NCBI GenBank assembly: GCA_030605895.1
Contig: JAUWHL010000231.1
Span: 1-10,287, forward strand
Direction of reading: 5' to 3'
DNA length: 10,287 nucleotides
Origin: Promethearchaeota archaeon
GTDB taxonomy: Archaea > Asgardarchaeota > Lokiarchaeia > Sigyniarchaeales > SOKP01
Shown piece by piece: positions 1 through 5,940 of the stretch. Numbering within the stretch: position 1 is the stretch's first letter; each line of letters starts with the position of its first letter. Below the pieces are notes generated by a model that saw only the letters and a list, made by a program, of their open reading frames with translations, was not told the DNA's origin and did no database searches. The position numbers and the translations under genes were made by a program.

Positions 1-203
1 GACCAAGTGCCCATGTACAAAGACCATTAAAATTCTTAATTAATATTAATATTAAAAATAAATTTTTTAATTTACTTTTTCATTAATTTCGCCAAATTTT
101 CAATTTAAAGTAGTAGTCTTCGAGGTAAAGAAAGGATTAATTATTTAGAAATATAAGGGTTTTAATTTTCAATCACAAATTTTATACAAAGGCCGATCTA
201 ACT
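1..203. other. AT-rich intergenic stretch at left edge
   Basis: The stretch downstream of the rps27ae stop holds no RNA gene or strong hairpin that I can see. The first 27 bases are clearly richer in G and C than the rest, which hints at the end of a gene cut by the window edge. On the minus strand an ATG at 25-27 opens nine codons (MVFVHGHLV) running off the edge; on the plus strand a frame closes at 28-30. Neither is long enough to identify. From about 28 to 203 the sequence is A/T tracts of the kind usual between genes here. Confidence 0.4.
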
Positions 204-410
204 TTACGCTTTTGAGCGTTTTCGAGGTGCTCTTTTTGGAGCCTTAGTCTTTACTTGTCCCTTTCTTTTGAATACAGCATATCCACATTTTCCACATGAC
301 CATCTATCATAATGATTAGCTAGAAAATAGCTTGGTCCGCATTTTGGGCATGATCTGTGAGTTCTAATCAATTTTCCAGCTTCAATTTTATAATAATTTG
401 AGGAATTCAT
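204..410 (-). CDS. rps27ae: Small ribosomal subunit protein eS31 (S27Ae), zinc-ribbon
   Basis: This is a structural protein of the archaeal small ribosomal subunit. Counting from the upstream GTG at 420-422, the 72-residue frame has two zinc-binding knuckles, CPKC (25-28) and CGKC (43-46), separated by the conserved GPSYFLANHYDRWS segment, which is diagnostic for S27Ae. I prefer the ATG at 408-410 (68 residues): a GTGA Shine-Dalgarno core lies 8 bases before it and includes the GTG itself. The C-terminus carries about 20 extra residues, mostly Lys, Arg, Pro and Ala, beyond the usual archaeal end after the second knuckle; this tail probably contacts rRNA. The gene follows rps24e by about 30 bases and is presumably co-transcribed with it, as in most archaea. 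Identity is secure; the start is less so. Confidence 0.93.
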   Translation of the reverse strand: MNSSNYYKIEAGKLIRTHRSCPKCGPSYFLANHYDRWSCGKCGYAVFKRKGQVKTKAPKRAPRKRSKA

Positions 411-418
411 TTTAATTT

Positions 419-422
419 TCAC
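419..422 (-). promoter_or_regulatory. Shine-Dalgarno core GTGA that decides the rps27ae start
   Basis: On the minus strand GTGA at 422-419 matches the archaeal anti-Shine-Dalgarno and sits 8 bases before the ATG at 410. The GTG at 422 is in frame and could be read as a start, but it has no such signal of its own, so it is better read as part of the ribosome binding site. Confidence 0.5.
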
Positions 423-441
423 TTAATACTTTTTATAATTA

Positions 442-792
442 TTATTCAAATAGATGTTTAAAAGATTCCCGCCTTTTTTTCAATTGATAAATTTCAGCTC
501 TTTTATCTTTTTCAAGATTCCGCACTTGTATGTGGAAAGGTTCAAAATATTGAAGCTCTTTAGCATCATTATAGATATATGCTTTTCCAATACTATGAGA
601 AGCTCCAAAACGTGTATCGAGTTTTTTTATTATTGTTAATTTTTCATCGCTACCTTGTAATGCAGAAATCTTTTTCTTCACATCCAATCTGTTTGGAGTT
701 CCTTTTCCAAAATGATCAATTCTAAAGGTTAATTCTGTTCGCTCAATTAACGGGTTCTTCTTCTCTTCCGTTATTTCAATATTTAACGACAT
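442..792 (-). CDS. rps24e: Small ribosomal subunit protein eS24 (S24e)
   Basis: Component of the archaeal/eukaryotic small ribosomal subunit. The 116-residue product shows the family pattern in order: NPLIERTE (13-20), an H-x4-TP-x-R block (27-35), the ISALQG helix, then KKLDTRFG (57-63) leading into AYIYND and the EP motif near 84-85. The C-terminal third is a lysine/arginine-rich helix (94-112), as expected for an rRNA-binding extension. Length fits the archaeal family, and the ATG at 790-792 is well placed. The upstream gap of 151 bases carries its own TATA-like element, so the gene may start a two-gene unit with rps27ae, 30 bases downstream, rather than being read from the kinase gene. 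Confidence 0.95.
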   Translation of the reverse strand: MSLNIEITEEKKNPLIERTELTFRIDHFGKGTPNRLDVKKKISALQGSDEKLTIIKKLDTRFGASHSIGKAYIYNDAKELQYFEPFHIQVRNLEKDKRAEIYQLKKRRESFKHLFE

Positions 793-820
793 TTTTAACG
801 TATTGCCTTCTTAAAACAAA

Positions 821-830
821 TTATTTATAC
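821..830 (-). promoter_or_regulatory. Candidate TATA box for rps24e-rps27ae
   Basis: The minus strand reads GTATAAATAA here, a good archaeal TATA element, centred about 33 bases before the rps24e ATG. With usual archaeal spacing the transcript would start within about 10 bases of the ATG, giving a very short leader with no Shine-Dalgarno motif. Confidence 0.55.
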
Positions 831-874
831 AAAATAATGATTTTTACTAACTTATAACATTCAAAAGAATAGAT

Positions 875-880
875 AAAAAA
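875..880 (-). terminator. Candidate T-tract terminator after the dephospho-CoA kinase gene
   Basis: Six consecutive T residues on the minus strand, within a longer T-rich stretch, lie about 65 bases past the kinase stop codon and upstream of the rps24e promoter. Archaeal RNA polymerase commonly stops at such tracts. In so AT-rich a genome the evidence is weak. Confidence 0.3.
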
Positions 881-943
881 TAAAATTTTGGTTTTTAATG
901 TAATTTAGACTTAGATAATAAATTTTAAAATAGGATTAAATAC

Positions 944-1531
944 TTAGAATTGATCCATTATTTCTAAAACTTTTTTGACCTTTTCTTGAATGTTCTTGTC
1001 AACATCAACAATCACAATTCCCTCAAGAATAATGAAATTAGAATCCGTAATGGGAGGTTGACCATAAAATGCAAAATTTTTTGATCCTTTCAAAATAGGA
1101 ATTTCAAGTACGAGGGGGAGTATTAATAAATCCTCTTCTCCATCGGTTATTTTTATTAATGTTCTTTTCTCAGATATGATAACTTCTCTAAAGAGTTTCC
1201 AGCAATCTTTATTTATCGTTCCTTCTGGGTTTTGAAATTCAATAGTTTGTTCAAAATATTCCTCAAATTCTAAATTAATATGATTTCTTTGAGTTTTTTC
1301 ATCAATAATACACACTTTAACGAATTTCTTCAAAAATTGATTAGAAAGAAAATCTTTCGTAACAATATCCCCTACAATATAAAAATTTAATTTGATTCCA
1401 GAGTTAAGATAATCCCTAAATATATTTTCTACTTGAATAATAGTTTCCTCTCGAGATCCTGCTATTAAGGTATCAAGCGGTTCTGTAAATAAATGCCTTT
1501 TATCATAAGGAATTCGTAAATTATAATCCAT
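944..1531 (-). CDS. GTP-dependent dephospho-CoA kinase (DUF359 / COG1909)
   Basis: The family phosphorylates dephospho-CoA with GTP, the last step of coenzyme A synthesis in archaea, which lack the bacterial CoaE enzyme; it acts in the cytosol. The 195-residue protein has the family's blocks in order: YIVGDIVTKDF (51-61), CIIDEKTQR (74-82), NPEGTI (101-106), the acidic DGEEDL (130-135) before a hydrophobic LILPLVLEIP strand, and YGQP (156-159). The C-terminal end after YGQP is a few residues longer than in the usual short YGQP-GxGVV pattern. Its place between spt4 and rps24e is the conserved archaeal arrangement and strengthens the call. The ATG at 1529-1531 sits about 30 bases after a TATA box with no Shine-Dalgarno motif, so the gene may be transcribed alone with a very short leader. 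Confidence 0.9.
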   Translation of the reverse strand: MDYNLRIPYDKRHLFTEPLDTLIAGSREETIIQVENIFRDYLNSGIKLNFYIVGDIVTKDFLSNQFLKKFVKVCIIDEKTQRNHINLEFEEYFEQTIEFQNPEGTINKDCWKLFREVIISEKRTLIKITDGEEDLLILPLVLEIPILKGSKNFAFYGQPPITDSNFIILEGIVIVDVDKNIQEKVKKVLEIMDQF

Positions 1532-1556
1532 TTAAATCAAGAATATTAAGAAAGAG

Positions 1557-1566
1557 TTTTATATAA
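1557..1566 (-). promoter_or_regulatory. Candidate TATA box for the dephospho-CoA kinase gene
   Basis: The minus strand reads TTATATAAAA, close to the archaeal consensus, centred about 30 bases before the ATG. It lies between a putative terminator hairpin after spt4 and the kinase start, which suggests separate transcription. Confidence 0.6.
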
Positions 1567-1590
1567 TGTTTATTAAGGAATTATGATTAG

Positions 1591-1619
1591 TAAAAATATA
1601 ACGAGGTATTTATTCTCGT
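1591..1619 (-). terminator. Hairpin plus T-rich tract after spt4
   Basis: On the minus strand, three bases past the spt4 stop codon, ACGAG and CTCGT (1615-1619 and 1601-1605) can pair as a 5-bp stem around a 9-base loop, followed at once by TATATTTTTA. This resembles an intrinsic terminator. The stem is short, so it may be chance or an RNA-processing site. Confidence 0.4.
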
Positions 1620-1622
1620 GTT

Positions 1623-1811
1623 TTAGCGCACTCTTAAAGCGTACTTTCCAGGGAAATGGATCTTGAGATATTCCGCGAACTTAGACTCTTGAGGATTAAT
1701 TATAATAACTTCCCCCGTATAATCTTCGCTTAAAGTATGTGTTTTGCACTTTGGACAAAGTGTTTCGTTTTTAGTAATTAAATGGCAATTTTTACATGCT
1801 TTTTCTTTCAT
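1623..1811 (-). CDS. spt4: Transcription elongation factor Spt4 (RpoE'')
   Basis: Spt4 binds Spt5 through its NGN domain and, with it, the RNA polymerase clamp, keeping elongation processive. The 62-residue product has the zinc ribbon with Cys 6, 9, 19 and 22 (CKNC and CPKC), then the SEDYTGEVIIINPQES block (28-43) and the ending PGKYALRVR, both hallmarks of archaeal Spt4. The tryptophan often found after the conserved Asp (DW) is Tyr here (DY). The gene starts 25 bases after the rpo7 stop, with a strong GAGTGAG ribosome binding site in that gap, so the two form one unit, as in most archaea. Confidence 0.95.
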   Translation of the reverse strand: MKEKACKNCHLITKNETLCPKCKTHTLSEDYTGEVIIINPQESKFAEYLKIHFPGKYALRVR

Positions 1812-1816
1812 AATTA

Positions 1817-1823
1817 CTCACTC
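1817..1823 (-). promoter_or_regulatory. Shine-Dalgarno site GAGTGAG for spt4
   Basis: GAGTGAG on the minus strand lies 5 bases before the spt4 ATG at 1809-1811. It fixes the start and shows that spt4, as an internal gene of its unit, relies on a Shine-Dalgarno site, unlike the unit's first gene. Confidence 0.6.
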
Positions 1824-1836
1824 TACTTTCAATTGA

Positions 1837-2439
1837 TTATTTTGAATTATCTTCATCTTCACTTGATTCGGTTGGTATTGCTTCCTTTTCAGCAAAAGTG
1901 TCTTCAATATCATTTTCAATCCATTCTTCTTTTCCTAAGAATTTTTGTCTCATTGTTAAGCCTAGTTTTCCACTTCTTCCAGTACCTAAAGAAACAGCAA
2001 TTATCTTTGCTCTGACTTGATCATTGACCTCAAGAATTTTTCCAGTTTCTTTTCCGATAAATCGGTTTCCTACTTGTTCATATGAAATGTAATCGTCACA
2101 AATTTGAGATACGTGAACTAAGCCATCTAACGGACCTAAACGTACAAAACTGCCAAAATCTACGATCTCAACGACTGTTCCTTCTACTACTTCTGAAACT
2201 GTTGGTTTGAATGTGAGAATTGTGAATTCTACTTCATGAAAGGTATTAGCATTTCCAGGTATGATTATTCCCTTTCCTACATTAAGAACATCCACGACAG
2301 CGATTATAAAACCGTAATCACGAGTTATAATACCTTCATAATCTTCTGAAAGAATTATTCTGGCGCTTATATTTTTTTCTTGGCCAAATAAAAAGGGAGG
2401 TATCTCAATCTTTCCTTCAATGGTGTAAAGTTTAAACAT
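1837..2439 (-). CDS. rpo7: DNA-directed RNA polymerase subunit Rpo7 (RpoE', Rpb7 homologue)
   Basis: Rpo7 pairs with Rpo4 to form the RNA polymerase stalk, which helps open complex formation and binds emerging RNA. The 200-residue protein has the N-terminal tip domain (1-80, starting MFKLYTIEGKIEIPP) and a C-terminal S1 RNA-binding domain (about 82-165) with EGTVVEIVDFGSFVRLGPLDG-type repeats and GLVHVSQI. The KLGLTMRQ...LGKEEWI ending (158-173) is typical of archaeal Rpo7. An acidic, low-complexity tail follows (about 174-200), somewhat longer than in the minimal archaeal proteins. The ATG at 2437-2439 lies about 22 bases from a TATA box centre with no Shine-Dalgarno motif, which fits a leaderless message. 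It is the first gene of the rpo7-spt4 unit. Confidence 0.95.
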   Translation of the reverse strand: MFKLYTIEGKIEIPPFLFGQEKNISARIILSEDYEGIITRDYGFIIAVVDVLNVGKGIIIPGNANTFHEVEFTILTFKPTVSEVVEGTVVEIVDFGSFVRLGPLDGLVHVSQICDDYISYEQVGNRFIGKETGKILEVNDQVRAKIIAVSLGTGRSGKLGLTMRQKFLGKEEWIENDIEDTFAEKEAIPTESSEDEDNSK

Positions 2440-2453
2440 CTGAACGTACCCGT

Positions 2454-2469
2454 AAAATATATAAAATTT
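2454..2469 (-). promoter_or_regulatory. TATA box of rpo7-spt4
   Basis: The minus strand reads AAATTTTATATATTTT, a strong TATA element whose TATATA core is centred about 22 bases before the rpo7 ATG. Transcription would begin at or next to the ATG. Confidence 0.65.
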
Positions 2470-2587
2470 AACTAAGTTGAGTAATTGATAAAATATATTA
2501 AAAAATTAATAGTTTGTGGTTTTGCACTCATTGAATTATAGAAGTAAAGGTATTATAAATTTATATTGAAAAGCAAATTGATATTCC

Positions 2588-2896
2588 CTATTTCCTTTTG
2601 AGAGATAAGCGAATAGGTCTAAAATCTGCAACTTTCTGTATTTCTGCTTTAATTGAAGGATCATTTTCTATTAATTCTTTAGCTTCTTCCTCTGTGTTTG
2701 CTTCAAGAATTATTAGGCCAAAAGGATCCTCAGGTATTAATGTTGGACCGGCTAAAAATAATTTTTTCTGTTTTAATAATGACTTTAAATAATGAAAATG
2801 ATCTTCCATTATTTTATCTTCATTTTCCTTAGGATTAGTGATAAAATCTTGACGATAAGGCTTTATAATAACGTAATAATGATTATTTTTTGTCAT
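2588..2896 (-). CDS. YciI-like protein (YCII domain)
   Basis: A small ferredoxin-fold protein of the YCII family, whose biochemical role is mostly unknown; related domains occur in aromatic-compound breakdown enzymes. The 102 residues show the family layout: a beta strand YYVIIKPY (7-14), the HFHYLKSL helix (33-40) with the conserved histidine proposed as catalytic, KLFLAGPT (45-52), DPFGLIILEA (57-66), and the EEEAKELIENDP helix (69-80). The ATG at 2894-2896 has no Shine-Dalgarno site; a T/A-rich element at about 2922-2930 could serve a leaderless message. The gene ends 148 bases before the rpo7 start on the same strand and diverges from the E1 alpha gene across 166 bases. A shared regulator is possible but not shown. 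Confidence 0.8.
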   Translation of the reverse strand: MTKNNHYYVIIKPYRQDFITNPKENEDKIMEDHFHYLKSLLKQKKLFLAGPTLIPEDPFGLIILEANTEEEAKELIENDPSIKAEIQKVADFRPIRLSLKRK

Positions 2897-2969
2897 TAAA
2901 AATATTAAATTATTAATTGTTTTAAAAAATCTTTACTAATATGATATATTAATCAATGAAAAGAAAGAA

Positions 2970-2978
2970 TTAAATATT
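2970..2978 (+). promoter_or_regulatory. Candidate TATA box for the E1 alpha/beta-GNAT unit
   Basis: TTAAATATT preceded by a purine-rich stretch (AAGAAAGAA, a plausible BRE) lies about 90 bases before the E1 alpha ATG. It would give a leader of roughly 60 bases, which fits the presence of a Shine-Dalgarno site for this first gene. Confidence 0.45.
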
Positions 2979-3050
2979 CTTGAATAAAATTCAATTCATA
3001 AAAAGCCAATAATGAAAAATAATTAACAAAATTATTATTTTTAAAAAGAA

Positions 3051-3057
3051 GAGTGAT
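3051..3057 (+). promoter_or_regulatory. Shine-Dalgarno site GAGTGAT for E1 alpha
   Basis: GAGTGAT ends 5 bases before the ATG at 3063 and supports that start. Unlike most first genes in this window, this one therefore appears to have a true leader. Confidence 0.55.
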
Positions 3058-3062
3058 TAAAG

Positions 3063-4064
3063 ATGAGTAGTGATGAATTACCTAAGGATTTGAGCTCTGA
3101 TGAATTAATTAACCTTTATAAAAAGATGTTATTGATTCGTGAATTTGAACAAAGAATTACAAAAGATGTGGGTAGAATCAAATCACCTTTAGTTCACACA
3201 TATACTGGTGAAGAAGCTATAGCTGTTGGAGCTTGTGCGGCGATTAATGAGGATGATTATATTACTTCTACACACAGAGGTCATGGTCATTTTATTGCTA
3301 AAGGTGGGAATATTAATTCACTAATGGCAGAAATTTACGGAAAAGAGGGAGGAATATGCAAGGGTCGTGGTGGTTCGATGCATGTTGCTGATTTTTCTAA
3401 ATATATGCTTGGAGCAAATGGAATTGTAGGAGCAGGACCTCCTTTAGCCCTTGGAGTTGCTTTAGCATCAAAAATGAGAAATGAAGATAAGGTAGTTCTT
3501 ACTTTCTTTGGTGATGGTGCAGCAAACCAAGGCATGTTACATGAATCTATGAATCTTGCTGCTATATGGAAACTTCCTATAATTTTTGTTTTAGAGAATA
3601 ACATGTATGGATGGAGCACCCCTGTTCATTATGCTACTCCTATTAAAGATCTTTCACTCCGAGCTCAAGGATATGGGATGAAAGGTCTTACTATTGACGT
3701 TAATGATGTAATTGAGGTATATAAGACCATTAAAGAAGCTGTTGATTTCGCAAGAAACGGAGGTGGTCCTACGTTAATTGAATGTAAAACTTATAGGTGG
3801 GGAGGTCAAATGACAATGGATGCTGATAAATACCGCTCAACGGAAGAAAAAGAAGAATGGAAAAAAAAATGCCCAATTGAAGCCTATAAAATAAAACTTA
3901 TCAAGAGTGAACTTATCGATAAAGCTTTTATTCAAAAAATTGAGGAAGATACTTTAGAACAAATAGAGTTAAGTGTGAAAATAACTAAAAAAAGTCCAAA
4001 ACCAGATACTAATACAGTCTTAGATGATATATATAAAAATCCAATGAATTTAGGAGGGAATTAA
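3063..4064 (+). CDS. pdhA: Thiamine-diphosphate 2-oxoacid dehydrogenase E1, alpha subunit (pyruvate or acetoin dehydrogenase type)
   Basis: With the beta subunit it forms the alpha2beta2 E1 that decarboxylates a 2-oxoacid (or cleaves acetoin) on thiamine diphosphate and passes the acyl group to a lipoyl E2. The 333-residue protein has HRGHGHFIAKGG (71-82), the KGRGGSMHVAD block (100-110), GANGIVGAG (117-125), and the ThDP/Mg motif GDG (150-152) to NN (179-180), within NQGMLHESMNLAAIWKLP. The wording around 71-130 resembles the acetoin/pyruvate E1 alpha branch. In the C-terminal loop where the family reads Y-R-x-x-GHS, this one reads YRWGGQM (244-250), so the loop histidine and serine are Gln and Met; YRSTEE (257-262) follows normally. 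The beta gene starts one base after its stop. The exact 2-oxoacid cannot be told from sequence. Confidence 0.9.
   Translation: MSSDELPKDLSSDELINLYKKMLLIREFEQRITKDVGRIKSPLVHTYTGEEAIAVGACAAINEDDYITSTHRGHGHFIAKGGNINSLMAEIYGKEGGICKGRGGSMHVADFSKYMLGANGIVGAGPPLALGVALASKMRNEDKVVLTFFGDGAANQGMLHESMNLAAIWKLPIIFVLENNMYGWSTPVHYATPIKDLSLRAQGYGMKGLTIDVNDVIEVYKTIKEAVDFARNGGGPTLIECKTYRWGGQMTMDADKYRSTEEKEEWKKKCPIEAYKIKLIKSELIDKAFIQKIEEDTLEQIELSVKITKKSPKPDTNTVLDDIYKNPMNLGGN
4052..4057 (+). promoter_or_regulatory. Shine-Dalgarno site AGGAGG for E1 beta
   Basis: A perfect AGGAGG lies inside the last codons of the alpha gene, 8 bases before the beta ATG at 4066. It is the strongest ribosome binding site in the window and points to efficient, coupled synthesis of the two chains. 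Confidence 0.75.
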
Positions 4065-4065
4065 A

Positions 4066-5052
4066 ATGGGTGAAGAAACTAAAACTATGAGAGGTTTGGA
4101 GGCTATAAGGTTAGCGATTGAAGAAGAAATGGAACGTGATGAATCTGTATTCTTAATAGGAGAAGATATTGGTAGGTTTGGAGGTGCTTTTTTTGTAACA
4201 GAAGGTTTACTAGAAAAATTTGGTCCTGAGAGAATTCGTGAAACACCAATTAGTGAAAATGCGATTTTGGGTTGTGCTGTTGGAGCTGCTATGGTTGGAA
4301 TGCGCCCTATTGCGGAAATTATGTTTGCGGACTTTTTAACAGTATGTATGGAGATGATTGTGAATCAAGCTGCAAAAGCAAGTTATATGTATGGAGGCCA
4401 AATTTCTGTTCCTGTCACTATTAGAGTTCCATTCGGGACTGGTATAATGGGAGCTGCACAACATTCACAGTCTTTTGAATCATGGTTTATGCATGTGCCA
4501 GGTTTAAAAGTTGTATTACCCTCGGATGCCCGAGATTTTAAAGGGTTAATGAAGACCGCGATACGAGATGATGATCCTGTAATCTTTTTTGAAAATAAGA
4601 GGGCGTATTACCTTACTGGTGATGTGCCATTGGATAAAGATTTCACGATACCATTTGGGCAAGCAAGGAAATTCACTGAGGGTGATGATGTGACTATTGT
4701 TGCTACTGGAGCAATGGTCCAAGAAAGCATTATAGCCGCTACTAAATTAAAAGAAGACAATATCCAATGTGAAGTTATTGATCCAAGGACTTTAGTTCCA
4801 ATGGATAAAAAAACAATCCTTAATTCTGTTGAAAAAACAGGAAAATTGATTGTCGTTGATGAAGGCTGTAAAACTTGTTCAGTAAGTGCAGAAATTGCCG
4901 CAATTGTAGCAGAAGAGGGTTTTCAATTTTTAAAGAATAGAATTATTAGACTCAATACTCCTGATGTTCCAATTCCCTATTCACCAAATTTAGAAAAGGC
5001 AATCATTCCAAATGCGAAATTAATTCAAGGAAATGTCAAGAAACTAATTTAA
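4066..5052 (+). CDS. pdhB: Thiamine-diphosphate 2-oxoacid dehydrogenase E1, beta subunit
   Basis: The beta chain completes the E1 active site. Over 328 residues, the usual length, it shows GEDIGRFGGAF (32-42), ETPISE (59-64) whose Glu activates the thiamine ring, GAAMVGMRPIAE (73-83), AAQHSQSFESW (130-140) with the conserved histidine, PGLKVVLPSDARD (145-157), and the C-terminal transketolase domain with IDPRTLVPMD (238-247) and VVDEG (263-267). No catalytic residue appears to be missing, in contrast to the alpha chain. The gene is tightly coupled to alpha (one-base gap), and a GNAT gene follows after 22 bases, so all three are probably one message. Neither lipoyl E2 nor E3 follows. Confidence 0.93.
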   Translation: MGEETKTMRGLEAIRLAIEEEMERDESVFLIGEDIGRFGGAFFVTEGLLEKFGPERIRETPISENAILGCAVGAAMVGMRPIAEIMFADFLTVCMEMIVNQAAKASYMYGGQISVPVTIRVPFGTGIMGAAQHSQSFESWFMHVPGLKVVLPSDARDFKGLMKTAIRDDDPVIFFENKRAYYLTGDVPLDKDFTIPFGQARKFTEGDDVTIVATGAMVQESIIAATKLKEDNIQCEVIDPRTLVPMDKKTILNSVEKTGKLIVVDEGCKTCSVSAEIAAIVAEEGFQFLKNRIIRLNTPDVPIPYSPNLEKAIIPNAKLIQGNVKKLI

Positions 5053-5074
5053 GTAATTATAGGAATCAAACGAA

Positions 5075-5854
5075 ATGCGAATTATTATTCGAGATATGAC
5101 TAAAGATGATGAATATTATGTTGGTACCTGTACTCATGTAAATGAGAATAACATTGAACGTGAAAAGTCCGCTCCACGCCGTATATCTTGGCTCAGGAGT
5201 ATGGAAAAATATGGGTTGAGAGTTAAGGTTGCTCTTGTAGATAATATTCATGCAGGGTTTTTATATATTATGCCAATTGAAATAAATCCTTGGCAAATAC
5301 AAGGTAGAGAGTTGATGGTATTTCCATGTTTAGTTTCACATTCTAAATTTTCTGATAAAGGTATTGGAAAAGAATTAATTAAAGCTGCAGAAGAAGAAAC
5401 TAAACGCCAAGATCGCAAAGGAATCGCAACTATTGGGTATTTTTGGGATTTTTGGTTTATGCCCGCAAAATATTTTTTAAAATTAGGATTTGAAGTTGCA
5501 GAAAAACGTGGTGAAGAAGCAATTCTTTGGAAACAATTTGATCAAAATGCTGAACCTCCTCATTTCCGAGAGGAAAACTACAATTTTGAACCTATAAAAG
5601 GAAAAATTGTGATAGACTTATTTTGGAATAGATTTTGTTTAACTAGTGATGTTGAAGCTCAAAGAGTGCGAGAAGTAGTCTCAGAATTCGGAAATGATGT
5701 TATTCTTAATGAATTTTCAGCGGTTGATCAAAATATTTTACAGCGATATGGCATTGAGAGAAGAATCTACGTTAATGGTGAAATGATTGAAGTAGGTCCA
5801 GAAGTAGAGAAAAGTAAACTTAGAGAAGCAATTAAAAATCTTTTGATTAAGTGA
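5075..5854 (+). CDS. GNAT acetyltransferase with YoaP-like C-terminal domain
   Basis: A two-domain protein of 259 residues. Residues 1-155 form a GNAT fold: the acetyl-CoA loop appears as KGIGKEL (95-101) after the FPCLVSHS strand, and motif B as YFLKLGFEVAEK (133-144). Residues about 175-257 look like the YoaP-type extension, a thioredoxin-like unit (KIVIDLFW, RFCLTSD, then VREVVSEFG, RIYVNGEMIEVG) with only one cysteine (188) where thioredoxins have CxxC. The family exists in bacteria and archaea, and its acetyl acceptor is unknown to me. It begins 22 bases after E1 beta with a modest AGGA at 5061-5064 before the ATG at 5075, so it is probably co-transcribed with the E1 genes. A link to acetyl-CoA supply or to modification of E1 is a guess. 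Confidence 0.8.
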   Translation: MRIIIRDMTKDDEYYVGTCTHVNENNIEREKSAPRRISWLRSMEKYGLRVKVALVDNIHAGFLYIMPIEINPWQIQGRELMVFPCLVSHSKFSDKGIGKELIKAAEEETKRQDRKGIATIGYFWDFWFMPAKYFLKLGFEVAEKRGEEAILWKQFDQNAEPPHFREENYNFEPIKGKIVIDLFWNRFCLTSDVEAQRVREVVSEFGNDVILNEFSAVDQNILQRYGIERRIYVNGEMIEVGPEVEKSKLREAIKNLLIK

Positions 5855-5888
5855 ATCAATTTTTTCAATCAATTGAATTTAAATATTC

Positions 5889-5896
5889 TTTTTTTT
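5889..5896 (+). terminator. Candidate T8 terminator after the E1-GNAT unit
   Basis: Eight T residues lie 35 bases past the GNAT stop, with further T runs at 5860-5865 and 5922-5928. The 86-base gap separates convergent genes, so termination of the plus-strand unit is expected here. Confidence 0.45.
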
Positions 5897-5940
5897 ATAT
5901 TTATTGAATTCTCTATATAAATTTTTTTCATTTTGAGTGT

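Noticed and set aside
1..27. Possible start of a minus-strand gene (MVFVHGHLV) or end of a plus-strand gene at the left edge
   Set aside because: Nine codons cannot be identified, and both strands offer a reading; only the higher GC hints at coding.
3066..3110. Repeated SSDEL at the E1 alpha N-terminus, with similar DNA (GATGAATTA twice)
   Set aside because: Two short copies in a low-complexity acidic leader; no sign of an expanding repeat or a domain.
3335..3619. Antisense open frame inside the E1 alpha gene
   Set aside because: It lies opposite strongly conserved E1 alpha motifs and its translation resembles no protein family.
2588..4064. Functional pairing of the YciI-like gene with the E1 alpha gene
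   Set aside because: They only share a divergent gap of 166 bases; no common operator repeat is visible.
5876..5889. GAATTTAAATATTC, similar to the TATA boxes elsewhere in the window
   Set aside because: It lies between two convergent gene ends with no gene to drive in either direction, and is easily produced by AT-rich sequence.
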